DNA from: Pseudomonas sp. IAC-BECa141
Lineage (GTDB): Bacteria > Pseudomonadota > Gammaproteobacteria > Pseudomonadales > Pseudomonadaceae
DNA length: 64,000 bases
Direction of reading: 5' to 3'
Assembly: GCF_020544405.1 (NCBI RefSeq)
Contig: NZ_CP065410.1
Location: 5,084,001-5,148,000 of the forward strand
Below the pieces are notes generated by a model. The model saw nothing but the letters and a program-made list of their open reading frames with translations. It searched no databases and was not told the DNA's origin. A program made the translations under genes and the position numbers. This document shows positions 1 through 15,714 of this stretch, piece after piece. Numbering within the stretch: position 1 is the stretch's first letter; each line of letters begins with the position of its first letter.

Positions 1-74
1 TTGCCGCCGCCACCGCCAACACCGATAACTTTGATTACCGGGCTTGCGGGGATGTTGTCTACGAGTTCGAACAT
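1..74 (-). CDS. ftsZ: Cell division protein FtsZ (5' end only)
   Basis: Only the first 24 codons lie in the window; the gene runs off the left edge. The N-terminus begins MFELVDNIPASPVIKVIGVG and continues into a glycine run, which is the start of the tubulin-like GTPase fold of FtsZ. FtsZ forms the cytokinetic ring at midcell. The gene follows ftsA on the minus strand with a 68-nt gap, the usual order at the end of the dcw cluster. A purine-rich GGAGAGGG ribosome-binding site precedes the ATG at 74. Confidence 0.95.
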   Translation of the reverse strand, partial: MFELVDNIPASPVIKVIGVGGGGG

Positions 75-142
75 TTTCCCTCTCCTTACATTCTCTAGTT
101 TTTTCGCCTACTGCTGATTTGTTGCGGTGCTGCGGTAAAGCG

Positions 143-1402
143 TCAGAAGTTGCCTTGAACCCACTTCTTCAAACGGTCCAGCAACGGCGCCTGCGGCTCA
201 TCGCTGCTGTAGCTGTCGCGGTTGCCGATGCCCGAGAACGAGATCCCGTCGGACTGCTTCTGCAGGCCGTACATCAACAAGCCAACGCCAGTGGAATAAA
301 TCGGGTTGCGTACCACGTCATCCAGCCCCTTCACGCCGTGCGGCACGCCCAGGCGGACCGGCATGTGGAAGATTTCTTCGGCCAGTTCGGTAGCGCCTTC
401 CATCTTCGAGGTACCACCGGTCAGCACGATGCCGGCCGGGATCAGGTCTTCGTAGCCGCTGCGGCGCAGCTCGGCCTGGATCAGGGTGAACAGTTCGTCG
501 TAACGCGGCTCGACCACTTCGGCCAGGGCCTGACGCGACAGTTCGCGCGGCGGACGGTCGCCGACGCTCGGCACCTTGATGGTCTCGCCGGCACCGGCCA
601 GTTTGGCCAGGGCGCAGGCGTAACGGATCTTGATTTCTTCGGCGTACTGGGTCGGAGTGCGCAACGCCATGGCGATGTCGTTGGTCACCTGGTCGCCCGC
701 GATCGGGATCACCGCCGTGTGGCGGATGGCGCCTTCGGTGAAGATCGCGATGTCGGTGGTGCCGCCGCCGATGTCGACCAGGCAAACGCCCAGCTCTTTT
801 TCGTCGTCGGTCAGGACCGAGTAGGCCGAGGCCAGTTGCTCAAGAATGATGTCGTCGATTTCCAGACCGCAGCGACGCACGCATTTTTCAATGTTCTGTG
901 CAGCGTTGACGGCGCAGGTGACCACGTGAACCTTGGCTTCCAGACGCACGCCGGACATGCCCAGCGGCTCGCGCACGCCTTCCTGGTTATCGATCACGTA
1001 ATCCTGCGGCAGGGTGTGCAACACACGCTGGTCAGCCGGGATCGCCACGGCCTGGGCGGCGTCGAGTACGCGCTCCAGGTCAGCGGAGCTGACTTCGCGG
1101 TCGCGGATCGCGACGATGCCGTGGGAGTTCAGGCTGCGGATGTGATTGCCTGCCACGCCGACGAACGCCGAGTGAATGCGGCAGCCCGCCATCAACTGGG
1201 CTTCCTCGATCGCGCGCTGGATCGACTGCACGGTGGACTCGATGTTGACCACCACGCCTTTTTTCAGGCCGCGGGACGGATGGGTGCCGATCCCGACGAT
1301 ATCGAGCGTGCCGTCGTCCGCAACCTCGCCGACCAGCGCCACCACCTTGGAGGTGCCGATATCGAGACCGACGATCATTTTGCCGCTTTGCACGTTTGCC
1401 AT
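143..1402 (-). CDS. ftsA: Cell division protein FtsA
   Basis: FtsA is an actin-like ATPase that tethers FtsZ to the inner membrane and recruits later divisome proteins. The 419-residue protein has the phosphate-1 motif GLDIGTSKV near residues 12-20, the phosphate-2 motif VDIGGGTTD near 209-217, and a C-terminal amphipathic membrane-targeting helix (LLDRLKKWVQGNF) at the last 13 residues. Length matches the family (about 420). It lies 15 nt downstream of ftsQ and 68 nt upstream of ftsZ, the standard ftsQAZ arrangement. Identification is secure. Confidence 0.98.
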   Translation of the reverse strand: MANVQSGKMIVGLDIGTSKVVALVGEVADDGTLDIVGIGTHPSRGLKKGVVVNIESTVQSIQRAIEEAQLMAGCRIHSAFVGVAGNHIRSLNSHGIVAIRDREVSSADLERVLDAAQAVAIPADQRVLHTLPQDYVIDNQEGVREPLGMSGVRLEAKVHVVTCAVNAAQNIEKCVRRCGLEIDDIILEQLASAYSVLTDDEKELGVCLVDIGGGTTDIAIFTEGAIRHTAVIPIAGDQVTNDIAMALRTPTQYAEEIKIRYACALAKLAGAGETIKVPSVGDRPPRELSRQALAEVVEPRYDELFTLIQAELRRSGYEDLIPAGIVLTGGTSKMEGATELAEEIFHMPVRLGVPHGVKGLDDVVRNPIYSTGVGLLMYGLQKQSDGISFSGIGNRDSYSSDEPQAPLLDRLKKWVQGNF

Positions 1403-1417
1403 GGGTCCTGCCTCTTC

Positions 1418-2284
1418 TTAATTCTTTGCGACAGCGGGTTGGGCTGTCGTCGGCGCTACTGGTTCCCGCCAGCCAACAGCGAGGCCGTTGGCGTAGCGCA
1501 GATCGATGCGCGCAATGTTCGTAATCTGGTCTTTAAGCGTCTTGTCGTAGATGGCAATGAAGCGGCGCATCCTTTCCACCAGGTTGCCGCGTCCCAGCAG
1601 CAGTTCGATCCCGGGACCGGAACTGCCGGCACCGGTGGTCAGGAACCAGCTGCCACGTTCACGCAGCTCGAGCCGCGCAATCGAGAAGCCCAATGGCCGG
1701 AGCATCTGGCTCAGTACCTGGTATTGCTGCATCACTTGCTGCTGGGCCCGCTGCGGGCCGAACAGCTGCGGCAGGTGTTCGTAGTTCGCCAGTTCCTTGG
1801 GCGTGAACGCCTGGCCCTGGTTGTTGAGCAACGACTCGTCGCCCCAGCGGGCCACCGGCAGTTGCTCTTCGAGGCGGATCACCACCTGATCCGGCCAGAC
1901 CCGACGTACTTCGGCGTGGGCGATCCACGGCATCTGCTCAAGCTCGGTGCGCATGCTCGCCAGGTCGATGGTGAAGAAGCTCGACGCCACGTACGGGGCG
2001 ATCCGCTGCTGCACCGCTTGCTGGCTGATGTAACTCAGGTCGCCCTGCACGGCGATCTTGGTGATCGGCCGGTCGGCGTACGGCAACAAACGCTGCGCGC
2101 CTTCGTAAGTACCGAACCCCAGGGCCACCAGCAGCACCGGCCAGAACAGACTTTTCAAGAAGCCGAAGTTGGCTTTCGGCAGGCGCGCGGACATCGGCTC
2201 TTTGGCCACCATTCGGCTGGCACCCCGCGGCACCGGCTTGCGGCCGGGTGCGGGTGGCTGATGTCTGAGATGTGCGCCTTGCAT
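1418..2284 (-). CDS. ftsQ: Cell division protein FtsQ
   Basis: FtsQ is a bitopic inner-membrane protein that links early and late divisome proteins (FtsB/FtsL complex). With the ATG at 2284 the product has 288 residues: a basic cytoplasmic tail, one membrane segment near residues 42-62, then a periplasmic POTRA domain (about 74-143, starting [14 protein letters not shown]) and the beta domain. The reading frame stays open 14 codons upstream to 2326, but that would overlap ddlB by 38 nt. The start at 2284 leaves a 4-nt gap to ddlB and gives the N-terminus [10 protein letters not shown], as in other pseudomonads. Confidence 0.96.
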   Translation of the reverse strand: MQGAHLRHQPPAPGRKPVPRGASRMVAKEPMSARLPKANFGFLKSLFWPVLLVALGFGTYEGAQRLLPYADRPITKIAVQGDLSYISQQAVQQRIAPYVASSFFTIDLASMRTELEQMPWIAHAEVRRVWPDQVVIRLEEQLPVARWGDESLLNNQGQAFTPKELANYEHLPQLFGPQRAQQQVMQQYQVLSQMLRPLGFSIARLELRERGSWFLTTGAGSSGPGIELLLGRGNLVERMRRFIAIYDKTLKDQITNIARIDLRYANGLAVGWREPVAPTTAQPAVAKN

Positions 2285-2288
2285 GGTC

Positions 2289-4712
<2,424 letters not shown>

Positions 4713-4720
<8 letters not shown>

Positions 4721-5783
4721 GGGCCACCTCCAGACAGGTATCCACCACGCTGCGGGTGGCTTCGGGTTTTGCCAGACGGCGGGCCGCTTGGGCCATTTGT
4801 TCGAGTCGTTGCGGTTGCATCAAGACCTCTGTCAGGCGCGCGGCAAGGTCCGCGGCGCCAGTCGTTCTTTGCGGCATCAGGAAGGCAGCGCCTTCGCGGG
4901 CCAAATAATCGGCGTTGCGGGTCTGGTGATCGTCGATCGCGTGGGGCAAAGGCACCAGCATCGAGGGCAGACCGGCGGCGGCCAGTTCGCTGATGGTCAA
5001 TGCGCCGGCGCGGCACACCACCAGGTCAGCCCAGCCATAGGCCTGGGCCATGTCTTTGATGAACGGCTGCACCTGCGCATCCACGCCGGCGGCGCGGTAG
5101 CGCTCTGCAGTCACTTCAACGTGGTTTCTGCCCGCCTGATGGAACACTTCCGGACGCAAGTCGGCAGCGACTTGTGCCAGGGCTTCAGGCAGCAACTTGT
5201 TCAACGGCTCTGCGCCCAGGCTTCCGCCCAGGATCAGCAAACGCGCCTTGCGTCCGGCCAGGGCCGGGCGCGGTGTTTCGAGGAACAGCTCGCTGCGCAC
5301 CGGATTACCGGTGGTACGGCGGCTGTCCGACAGGGTAAAGGTGTCGGGGAAGGCTTCACACACCCGGGCGGCGAACGGCACCAGCAACCGATTGGCGGTC
5401 CCCGCCACGGCGTTCTGCTCATGAACGATCACCGGCACGCCGGCCAGTTTGGCGGCGATACCGCCGGGGCCGGTCACATAGCCGCCGAATCCGACCACGC
5501 ACACCGGACGCAACCGGCGAATGATCGCCCGCGCCTGCCATACCGATTTCAGCAACATGAACGGTGCCTTGAGCAACGACAGCTTGCCCTTGCCGCGCAG
5601 GCCGGTAGCGTTGATGCGGTGCAATTCAAGACCCGCCGCCGGCACCAGATCGTTTTCGATTCCGCGCGGCGTGCCGAGCCAGTGCACGGTGTAGCCGCGC
5701 GCCTGGAATTCACGGGCACAGGCCAGCGCCGGGAACACGTGGCCACCGGTGCCGCCAGCCATGATCAAAACGTTAGCGCCCAT
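4713..5783 (-). CDS. murG: Lipid II synthase MurG (UDP-GlcNAc transferase)
   Basis: MurG transfers GlcNAc from UDP-GlcNAc to lipid I on the cytoplasmic face of the inner membrane, producing lipid II. With the ATG at 5783 the product is 356 residues, the family length, and begins [20 protein letters not shown] with the GGTGGH donor/lipid loop at 10-15. An in-frame start 48 nt further upstream (5831) would overlap ftsW by 59 nt, so it is rejected. The chosen start overlaps ftsW by 11 nt. Confidence 0.97.
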
Positions 5784-6990
5784 GGTTCGGCTCCTCGGCG
5801 AAGTCGCTCTCATGGAACTCCATCTCTTCACTGCCCAGGTGGGTCCGACTCTCCCACTCGATCCTCAGCAACAAGCCAAGGCAGGCGCAGCAGATCACCA
5901 GGGAACTGCCGCCATAGCTGAGGAACGGCAAGGTCAGGCCCTTGGTCGGCAGCAGGCCGACGTTCACGCCGATGTTGATCAGGAACTGGCCGATCCACAG
6001 GAAGGACAGCCCATAGGCAACGTAAGCGGCAAAGAACTGTTTGGCTTTCTCGGCCCACAGACCGATGTACATGCCACGAATACACACGAACACGAACAGC
6101 GCCACAGTGCACAGCGAACCCACGGCGCCGAGCTCTTCGGCCAGAACCGAGAACACGAAGTCGGTGTGTGCTTCCGGCAGGTAGAACTGCTTCTGCACGC
6201 TGTTGCCCAGGCCTACGCCCAGCCATTCACCGCGACCGAACGCGATCAAGGCTTGCGACAACTGATAACCGGCGCCGAACTGGTCTGCCCACGGGTCGGC
6301 GAAGTTGGTCAGACGCGCCATCCGGTACGGTTGCATCTGAATCAGCAACACCACCGCCGCCACGGCCAGCACCACCATCAGCGAGAACCGGAACAGCCCG
6401 ACCCCGCCGAGGAACAGCATCGCCGCTGCGGCGCCCATCATCACGACGGTGGCACCGAAGTCCGGCTCCATCAGCAACAGGCCGGCCATCGGCAGCAGCA
6501 CGATGAACGGCTTGAAGAAGCCCATCCAGCTCTCGCGCACTTCTTTCTGGCGACGCACCAGATAACCGGCGAGGTAGATCACCACGAACACCTTGGCGAT
6601 CTCGGACGGCTGGACGTTGAAGAAGCTGAAACCGATCCAGCGCATCGAACCGTTCACCTCACGACCGATCCCCGGGATGATCACCATCACCAGCAGACCG
6701 AACGCACCGATCAGCATCATCCAGCCGAGGCGCTGCCAGGTGGCGATCGGGATCATCATCGTGACGACGCAGGCCCCCAGGCCCAGCACCACGTAAATCA
6801 GGTGACGAATCATGTAATACAGCGGGCTGCCCGACTGCACGGCGGCCACTTCGGTGGAAGCCGAGGCGATCATGATCAGGCCCAGGCCGAGCAACGCCAG
6901 GCAACCGGCGAGCATCGGGAAGTCGAGGTCGATCCCACGTCCGGTAATGAGCGGCGACGGGTATGGCTTGATGATGTTTCTCAAGCTCAT
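5773..6990 (-). CDS. ftsW: Peptidoglycan glycosyltransferase FtsW
   Basis: FtsW is the SEDS-family polymerase of septal peptidoglycan, working with FtsI (PBP3). The 405-residue protein has about ten hydrophobic membrane segments and the SEDS landmarks: GSMRWIGF in the first half, the large periplasmic loop region with LPEAHTDFVFSVLAEELG, and PFLSYGGSSL near the C-terminal third. The short basic cytoplasmic tail is acidic-rich at the end. It overlaps murD by 4 nt and murG by 11 nt. Confidence 0.97.
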   Translation of the reverse strand: MSLRNIIKPYPSPLITGRGIDLDFPMLAGCLALLGLGLIMIASASTEVAAVQSGSPLYYMIRHLIYVVLGLGACVVTMMIPIATWQRLGWMMLIGAFGLLVMVIIPGIGREVNGSMRWIGFSFFNVQPSEIAKVFVVIYLAGYLVRRQKEVRESWMGFFKPFIVLLPMAGLLLMEPDFGATVVMMGAAAAMLFLGGVGLFRFSLMVVLAVAAVVLLIQMQPYRMARLTNFADPWADQFGAGYQLSQALIAFGRGEWLGVGLGNSVQKQFYLPEAHTDFVFSVLAEELGAVGSLCTVALFVFVCIRGMYIGLWAEKAKQFFAAYVAYGLSFLWIGQFLINIGVNVGLLPTKGLTLPFLSYGGSSLVICCACLGLLLRIEWESRTHLGSEEMEFHESDFAEEPNHGR

Positions 6991-8333
6991 GCCAGATCCT
7001 CCACGGCGCGGACGAACTGGTGACCACGGTCTTCGTAGTTCTTGAACATGTCGAAACTGGCGCAGGCCGGCGACAGCAGCACCACGTCACCCGGTTGGGC
7101 GGCGGCGCGGCATTTCTCGACGGCGTCGATCAGTGTGGTGGCGCGGATCAACGGCACGGCATCGCCAATGGCTTCGCCGATCTTGTCGGAGTCGCGCCCC
7201 ATCAGGATCACGGCACGGCAATGGGCCGCCACCGGATCGCGCAGGTCCTTGAAGTCGGCACCCTTGCCGTCGCCACCGGCGATCAGCACGACCTTGCCGG
7301 TGATGTCCGCACCCAGGCCCTCGATGGCAGCCAGTGCGGCGCCCACGTTGGTGGCCTTGGAATCGTTGTAGTAACCGACGCCGTCCAGATCACGCACCCA
7401 CTGGCAACGGTGTTCGAGACCGGCGAAGGTGCGCAGCGCTGCCAGCATGGCGTCGAACGGCAGCCCGACCGCGTGGCCGAGCGCCAGCGCCGCCAAGGCG
7501 TTGGACTGGTTGTGGGCACCGCGAATCTTCAATTCGCGCACCGGCATCAGGTTCTGGAATTCGAAGGCCAGGTATTTCTCGCCATTCTCTTCGCGCAGAC
7601 CGAATGCCTTGAAATCGGGTTTGGTCAGGCCGAAGGTCCAGCACGGCTGGCCCTCGCCCATCAGCGGCCGGGTCAGGGCGTCCTGACGGTTGACCACGAA
7701 CTGCTTCGCACCACGGAAGATCCGGTGCTTGGCCAGGTGATAGGCCGGCAGACCGCTGTAGCGGTCCATGTGGTCTTCGCTGATGTTGAGCACGGTCGCC
7801 ACTTCGGCGTTGAGCTGGTCGGTGGTTTCCAGCTGGAAACTCGACAGCTCCATCACGTACAGCTCGACGTCATCGCTGAGCAGATCCAGCGCCGGCGTAC
7901 CGAGGTTGCCGCCCACAGCGACGCGTTTGCCGGCCGCAGCCGCCATCTCGCCGACCAGAGTGGTGACGGTGCTTTTGGCGTTGGAACCGCTGATGGCCAC
8001 GATCGCCGCCTTCGCGTTACGCGCGAACAGCTCGATGTCGCCGGACAGCTTCACGCCACGGGCCGCAGCGGCTTGCAGGGCCGGGGTCGCCAGCGCCAGG
8101 CCGGGGCTCACGTAGAGCTCGTCGGCACGGCACAGGAACTCGACGTCCAGCTCGCCACAACGCACTTCCACGTGCGGATAGTCACGCTGGAGCGTGGCCA
8201 GTTCCGGTGGATTTTCCCGCGTGTCGGCCACGGCAAACGCCACGCCCCGGTTCGCCAGGAAGCGAACCAGGGACATGCCGCTCTTGCCGAGGCCGACAAC
8301 GATGCGGAAGTGGTCAGAAGCGATCAGAGACAC
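6987..8333 (-). CDS. murD: UDP-N-acetylmuramoylalanine--D-glutamate ligase MurD
   Basis: MurD adds D-glutamate to UDP-MurNAc-L-Ala. The 448-residue protein has the N-terminal nucleotide-sugar fold (VVGLGKSGMS near 12-21) and an ATP loop reading GSNAKST at 116-122. The loop has Ala where most Mur ligases have Gly (GTNGKST); the same variant occurs in P. aeruginosa MurD, so it is lineage-typical. The C-terminal end LLSPACASFDMFKNYEDRG is the usual MurD signature. It is separated from mraY by 5 nt and overlaps ftsW by 4 nt. Confidence 0.98.
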   Translation of the reverse strand: MSLIASDHFRIVVGLGKSGMSLVRFLANRGVAFAVADTRENPPELATLQRDYPHVEVRCGELDVEFLCRADELYVSPGLALATPALQAAAARGVKLSGDIELFARNAKAAIVAISGSNAKSTVTTLVGEMAAAAGKRVAVGGNLGTPALDLLSDDVELYVMELSSFQLETTDQLNAEVATVLNISEDHMDRYSGLPAYHLAKHRIFRGAKQFVVNRQDALTRPLMGEGQPCWTFGLTKPDFKAFGLREENGEKYLAFEFQNLMPVRELKIRGAHNQSNALAALALGHAVGLPFDAMLAALRTFAGLEHRCQWVRDLDGVGYYNDSKATNVGAALAAIEGLGADITGKVVLIAGGDGKGADFKDLRDPVAAHCRAVILMGRDSDKIGEAIGDAVPLIRATTLIDAVEKCRAAAQPGDVVLLSPACASFDMFKNYEDRGHQFVRAVEDLA

Positions 8334-8338
8334 TCGTT

Positions 8339-9421
8339 CTACCTCAGCTTCAGGGTGGCAAGGCCGATCAGCACGAGAATCACGGTGATGATCCAGAAAC
8401 GGACGATCACGCGCGGCTCGGGCCAGCCCTTGAGTTCAAAGTGGTGGTGAATCGGTGCCATGCGGAACACACGGCGACCGGTCAGCTTAAAGGACGCAAC
8501 CTGAATGACGACTGACAGGGTTTCCATCACAAACACGCCGCCCATGATGAACAGGACGATTTCCTGACGGACGATCACCGCGATGGTGCCCAGGGCCGCG
8601 CCCAGCGCCAGTGCGCCGACGTCGCCCATGAAGACTTGCGCCGGGTAGGTGTTGAACCACAGAAAGCCCAGGCCGGCACCGATCAGCGCGCCGCAGAACA
8701 CGATCAGCTCGCCTGCGCCCGGTACGTAAGGGATCAGCAGGTACTCAGCGAATTTCACGTTACCCGACAGGTAGCAGAAGATGCCCAGGCCGCCGCCGAC
8801 CATTACTGTCGGCATGATCGCCAGACCGTCGAGGCCGTCGGTGAGGTTGACCGCGTTGCTCGAACCGACGATCACGAAGTACGTGAGCACGATGAAGCCT
8901 GCGCCCAGCGGAATGCTGTAGTCCTTGAGCATCGGCAGGATCAGGGTGGTTTCCACCGGCGTGGAGGCGGTCATATAAAGGAAGATCGCCGCGCCGAGGC
9001 CGAACACTGACTGCCAGAAATATTTCCAGCGACTCGGCAGACCACGGGAGTTCTTCTCGATCACCTTGCGATAGTCGTCGACCCAGCCGATGGCGCCGAA
9101 CAGCAGGGTCACCAGCAACACGACCCACACGTAGCGGTTGCTCAGGTCGGCCCACAACAGGGTGCTGACACCGATCGAAGACAGAATCAGCGCGCCGCCC
9201 ATGGTCGGCGTACCGGATTTGGACAGGTGCGATTGCGGGCCGTCGTTACGAACGGCCTGACCAATCTGACGGTTCTGCAGGGTGCGGATCATCCACGGGC
9301 CGTAGCACAGCGACAAGACCAGCGCGGTCAGCACACCGAGAATCCCGCGCAGGGTCAGGTACTGGAAGACCGCGAAGCCTTTGTAGAACTGTTGCAGATA
9401 CTCCGCTAGCAGCAGCAGCAT
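8339..9421 (-). CDS. mraY: Phospho-N-acetylmuramoyl-pentapeptide transferase MraY
   Basis: MraY transfers phospho-MurNAc-pentapeptide to undecaprenyl phosphate, making lipid I in the inner membrane. Starting at ATG 9421 gives 360 residues (the E. coli length), beginning [16 protein letters not shown]. Visible signatures are the cytoplasmic [14 protein letters not shown] with the catalytic-site aspartates, [10 protein letters not shown], and APIHHHFE near the C-terminus. The ATG overlaps the murF stop by one nucleotide (TAATG). An upstream in-frame start at 9448 would overlap murF further and is not needed. Confidence 0.98.
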   Translation of the reverse strand: MLLLLAEYLQQFYKGFAVFQYLTLRGILGVLTALVLSLCYGPWMIRTLQNRQIGQAVRNDGPQSHLSKSGTPTMGGALILSSIGVSTLLWADLSNRYVWVVLLVTLLFGAIGWVDDYRKVIEKNSRGLPSRWKYFWQSVFGLGAAIFLYMTASTPVETTLILPMLKDYSIPLGAGFIVLTYFVIVGSSNAVNLTDGLDGLAIMPTVMVGGGLGIFCYLSGNVKFAEYLLIPYVPGAGELIVFCGALIGAGLGFLWFNTYPAQVFMGDVGALALGAALGTIAVIVRQEIVLFIMGGVFVMETLSVVIQVASFKLTGRRVFRMAPIHHHFELKGWPEPRVIVRFWIITVILVLIGLATLKLR

Positions 9422-10788
9422 TAATGTTTCTCCAGACTGGACCCGCACAGGGCCGCAACGATGTTTTCCATCGCCGCGCTGCGCGAACCCTTGATCAAAA
9501 TGGTGGTGTTTGTGTCCTGCTCGGCGTCGAGGGCCTGGATCAGTTCGGCCTGAGTGCCGAAGTGATGCGCCTGTTCGCCGAATGCGTTCACGGCGTGGAT
9601 CATGTTCGGCCCGACGGCATAAAGCGCGGAAACCTTGCCCCGGGCGTACTCGCCCACGTCGCGGTGCCCCTGCTCCGCCCAGTCGCCCAACTCGCCGATA
9701 TCCCCGAGCACCAGGACGGTGCGGCCGGAAAAGCCGGCGAGTATATCAACGGCCGCGCACATGGAGGTGGGGTTCGCGTTGTAAGTGTCGTCGATCACGC
9801 GCATGCCGTTTTTCGCCAGCTGCGCGACGGTGCGACCCTTGACCGGTTGTACCGCGCCAAGCCCCGTGGCGATGCCGAACAGCGACACGCCCAAGGCGTG
9901 CGCGGCAGCGGCGGCAGCCATGGCGTTGGCGACGTTATGGGTGCCGAGCAGGTTCAGTTGAACCCGTTCCACACCTTCAGGAGTGTGCAGGTTGAACGCC
10001 GGGCAGCCACGGGCATCGGTGGCCAGGTCGCTGGCGTAAAAATCCGCCTGAGAGTTGCTCAGAGCAAACGTCAGTACCTTGCGACCGGCAGCGCGGGTCT
10101 TCCAGATGCCAAACGCCTTGTCATCGAGGTTCAGCACCGCGACGCCATCGGCTGCCAGTCCTTCGATGATTTCGCCCTTGGCTTCAACAATTTTCTCCGG
10201 CCCGCCAAACTCGCCGACATGGGCGGTTCCGGCATTGTTGAGTATCGCCACGTGCGGCTTGGTCAGCCCTACGGTGTAAGCGATTTCACCCAGACGCGAA
10301 GCACCCAGTTCGATCACCGCCGCGCTGTGCTCCGGGGCGAGTTCGAGCAGGGTCAGCGGTACGCCGAGGTCGTTGTTCAGGTTGCCACGGGTCGCGTGTA
10401 CCGAACCGCGCGTGCGCAGGATGCTCGCGAGCATTTCCTTGACTGTGGTCTTGCCACTGGAACCGGTAACGGCGGCGACCGGCTTGGTGAACGCGGCACG
10501 GTTCAGCGCACCCAATTGGCCGAGCGCCTGGCGGGTGTCCTTGACCAGCAACTGCGGCAGCGTGCTGTCGGCGACTTCGCGCTCGACCAATGCAGCAACG
10601 GCGCCTTTGGCAGCGACTTCATTCAAATAGTCATGACCGTCGAAACGCGGGCCGGTCAGGGCGATAAACAGTTGGCCGGCCTTGATCGCGCGGCTGTCGA
10701 TGCTCACGCCGTCAAAACTGGCGTCGGCACTGATCAGACGGGCATCGAGCGCGTTGGTCAATTCGCTGAGTTTCAGGGCCTTAAGCAT
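9421..10788 (-). CDS. murF: UDP-MurNAc-tripeptide--D-Ala-D-Ala ligase MurF
   Basis: MurF adds the D-Ala-D-Ala dipeptide made by DdlB, completing the UDP-MurNAc pentapeptide. The 455-residue protein carries the ATP loop GSSGKTT at 109-115, the central-domain motif [15 protein letters not shown], and the C-terminal GSRSAAME loop. It overlaps murE by 8 nt and mraY by 1 nt, so it is part of one translationally coupled run. Confidence 0.98.
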   Translation of the reverse strand: MLKALKLSELTNALDARLISADASFDGVSIDSRAIKAGQLFIALTGPRFDGHDYLNEVAAKGAVAALVEREVADSTLPQLLVKDTRQALGQLGALNRAAFTKPVAAVTGSSGKTTVKEMLASILRTRGSVHATRGNLNNDLGVPLTLLELAPEHSAAVIELGASRLGEIAYTVGLTKPHVAILNNAGTAHVGEFGGPEKIVEAKGEIIEGLAADGVAVLNLDDKAFGIWKTRAAGRKVLTFALSNSQADFYASDLATDARGCPAFNLHTPEGVERVQLNLLGTHNVANAMAAAAAAHALGVSLFGIATGLGAVQPVKGRTVAQLAKNGMRVIDDTYNANPTSMCAAVDILAGFSGRTVLVLGDIGELGDWAEQGHRDVGEYARGKVSALYAVGPNMIHAVNAFGEQAHHFGTQAELIQALDAEQDTNTTILIKGSRSAAMENIVAALCGSSLEKH

Positions 10789-12243
10789 GGGCCACCTCCC
10801 ACGCGGTCAGGGCGTGATCGGCCTCGACCAGATCCGAGAATGCATGGCGTTCGCCGTTGATTTCCTGATAGTCCTCGTGACCTTTGCCGGCCAGAACGAT
10901 CACGTCATCCGCCGAAGCGCCGGCGATCAGTTGCGCGATGGCCTGACCGCGACCGGCCACGAACGTCACCTTGTCCACAGCCGTGAAACCGGCGCGGATG
11001 TCATCAAAAATGACGGCTGGATCTTCGGTACGCGGATTGTCATCGGTCACCAGCACGCGGTCGGCCAGACGCTCGACCACTTCGGCCATCAGCGGACGCT
11101 TACCGCGATCGCGATCACCGCCGCAGCCGAACAGGCACAACAATTGGCCTTTGACGTGCGGACGCAATGCGGTCAGAACTTTTTCCAGGGCATCCGGCGT
11201 GTGGGCGTAATCGACCACCACCAGCGGCTGGGTACCGCCGCCGAGACGCTGCATGCGTCCGGCCGGACCTTCGAGTTTCGGCAACACCTTGAGGATTTCG
11301 TCGAGCGCGTAGTCGAGACCGAGCAAGGCGCCGACGGCGGCCAGTACATTGCTCAGGTTGAAACGACCGAGCAGCGTGCTGCGCAGATGATGCTCGCCCT
11401 GTGGCGTCACCAGGGTGGCGCGCACGCCATGGTCGTCGAACTGCGCTTCACGCACATAGAGATAGGCACTGCTGTCGAGCAGGCTGTAAGTGATCAACCG
11501 CGATTCGCGTTTTTCAGCGGCCAGTTGCCGGCCGAAATCGTCGTCAAGGTTGACCACGCGGCACTTCAGGTCATTCCAGGCGAACAGCCGGGCCTTGGCC
11601 TCGGCGTACGCTTCCATGGTGCCGTGGTAATCCAGGTGATCGCGGGACAGGTTGGTCATCACCGCGACGTCGAACGCCAGCGCGGTAACCCGGCCCTGAT
11701 CCAGACCGTGGGACGAGACTTCCATGGCCACGGCTTTGGCGCCGGCCTTTTTCAGGTCGCCCAGAGTCGCTTGCATGGCAATCGGGTTCGGCGTGGTGTG
11801 CAGGCCGCTTTGCAGCGAGCCGTGGAAACCGGAGCCCAAGGTGCCGACGATGCCGCAATGCTGACCGAGCAGGTCCAGCGCCTGCGCCACCAACTGAGTC
11901 ACGCTGGTCTTGCCGTTGGTGCCAGTGACGCCAATCAGATTCAGATGATGACTTGGCTCACCATAAAAACGCCCGGCGATGTCCGACAGCTGCGCAGCCA
12001 GGCCTTTGACCGGAATCAGCGGCACTTCGGTGATCGGCAGCACGGTGGCGCCTTCCACTTCATAAGCCACGGCAGCCGCGCCGCGCTGCAAGGCGTCGGC
12101 GATGTGCGCACGACCGTCGAACTTGCCGCCCGGCACCGCGAGGAACAGGTCACCCGCGCGCACGTTGCGACTGTCGAGCGCCAGTTCACGGATCAACAGA
12201 TCGTGGCCGGCGTGGGGAAAAATCTTGTTCAGACTCAGAGACA

Positions 12244-12244
<1 letters not shown>
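10781..12244 (-). CDS. murE: UDP-MurNAc-L-Ala-D-Glu--meso-diaminopimelate ligase MurE
   Basis: MurE adds meso-diaminopimelate to the UDP-MurNAc dipeptide. The 487-residue protein has the ATP loop GTNGKTS at 108-114 and the motif TDDNPRTEDP in the C-terminal domain. DNPR is the signature of enzymes that select meso-DAP rather than lysine, as expected for a Gram-negative. Its start overlaps the ftsI stop by one nucleotide and its end overlaps murF by 8 nt. Confidence 0.98.
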
Positions 12245-14272
<2,028 letters not shown>

Positions 14273-14276
<4 letters not shown>

Positions 14277-15220
14277 CGCAATTTCTCCGCGACGCGCATG
14301 ACGGCGCTACGGGAACGTGGGTTGGCTTTGAGTTCGGCGTCGGAGGCCGTCTGCGCTTTGCCATGGACTTTGATTTTCGGTTCGAACGCAACGTGGCGAA
14401 CCGGCAGGTTGCGCGGCAAGTTGTCGGCTTCGCCTTTCACCAGCTTGCGCATGAACAGTTTGACGATACGGTCTTCCAGCGAGTGGAAGCTGATTACGAC
14501 CAGACGACCGCCCACTTCCAGGCATTCGATCGCGGCTTCGAGGCCCGCTTCCAGATCGCCCAGTTCGTTGTTGACGTGAATGCGCAGGCCCTGGAAAGCG
14601 CGGGTTGCCGGGTTCTTGCCCTTTTCCCACGCCGGGTTGGCGACTTTCAGGACTTCAGCCAGATCGGCGGTGCGCTCGAACGGCGTGATGTCACGACGCT
14701 CGGCCACGGCACGGGCCATGCGACCGGAGAAACGTTCTTCGCCGTATTCTTTGAAGACACGGGCGATTTCTTCCACCGGCGCGGTGTTGACGAACTCGGC
14801 GGCGCTGATGCCACGGGACGGATCCATGCGCATGTCCAGCGGGCCGTCGTTGAGGAAACTGAAGCCGCGCTCGGCATCATCGAGCTGAGGCGAAGACACG
14901 CCCAGATCCAACAGAATGCCGCTGACCTTGCCTGTAAGCCCCTGTTCGGCAACCACCGAGCCGAGCTCGGCAAAGCTGCGTTGCACAACGACAAAGCGGC
15001 CGTCTTCGGCCGCTAGCGTTTGCCCGGTGGCAATCGCTTGAGGATCCTTGTCGAATCCGATGAGCCGACCATCCGGCCCGAGCTTGCTCAGGATCAACCG
15101 GCTGTGCCCGCCGCGTCCGAACGTGCCGTCCAGATAGCAGCCATCAGGACGTACGGCGAGAGCCTCGACGGCTTCGTCAAGCAGTACGGTGATGTGGTTG
15201 AAGCCGCTATCAATAGTCAC
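14273..15220 (-). CDS. rsmH: 16S rRNA m4C1402 methyltransferase RsmH (MraW)
   Basis: RsmH methylates N4 of C1402 in 16S rRNA at the decoding centre; RsmI, also in this window, adds the 2'-O-methyl group to the same nucleotide. The 315-residue protein starts with [13 protein letters not shown] and carries the SAM-binding motif [10 protein letters not shown] near 30-39, [12 protein letters not shown], and the C-terminal [12 protein letters not shown]. The gene overlaps mraZ and ftsL by 4 nt each. Confidence 0.98.
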
Positions 15221-15672
15221 AGGATCAGATCACGCAGTTCGTCAGGCATGGCGCCCGGTTGTTGTATGGCAGCCAGGTCAGCGGCAGAAACCGCGTTCCA
15301 GGCATCTTCGTCCCACAGTTGGAACTTGTTCAGTTGGCCCACCAGCATTGCGCGCTTGTCGAGCTTCGCGTATTCGCGCAGACGCGGCGGCACCAGGAAA
15401 CGACCACTGCCGTCGAGCTCGAGGTCAACGGCATTACCAATCAATAAACGTTGCAGACGACGGTTCTCTTCGCGAAGAGAAGGAAGCGCGCGCAACTTGG
15501 TTTCAATAATTTCCCACTCATCGAGCGGGTAGACACACAAACACGGATCAACGGCATCAATGGTCACGATCAACTGGCCGGAGCTGCGCGAAACGAGCTC
15601 GTCACGGTACCGGCTCGGCATGGCGAGACGGCCCTTTGCGTCGAGACTGATAGCGTTAGCTCCGCGAAACAC
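15217..15672 (-). CDS. mraZ: Transcriptional repressor MraZ
   Basis: MraZ is a DNA-binding protein with two SpoVT/AbrB-like repeats that represses its own dcw promoter. The 151-residue product begins with GTG at 15672, preceded by GGAG about 9 nt upstream. It reads [20 protein letters not shown], with the first AbrB-like repeat at about 5-50 and the second at about 78-125 ([20 protein letters not shown]). It is the first gene of the cluster. Three putative MraZ boxes lie in its leader at 15715-15740. Confidence 0.98.
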   Translation of the reverse strand: MFRGANAISLDAKGRLAMPSRYRDELVSRSSGQLIVTIDAVDPCLCVYPLDEWEIIETKLRALPSLREENRRLQRLLIGNAVDLELDGSGRFLVPPRLREYAKLDKRAMLVGQLNKFQLWDEDAWNAVSAADLAAIQQPGAMPDELRDLIL

Positions 15673-15714
15673 GTCAGCGTTTCTCCAATTTTTATCGTTT
15701 TGAGCTCAAAAAAC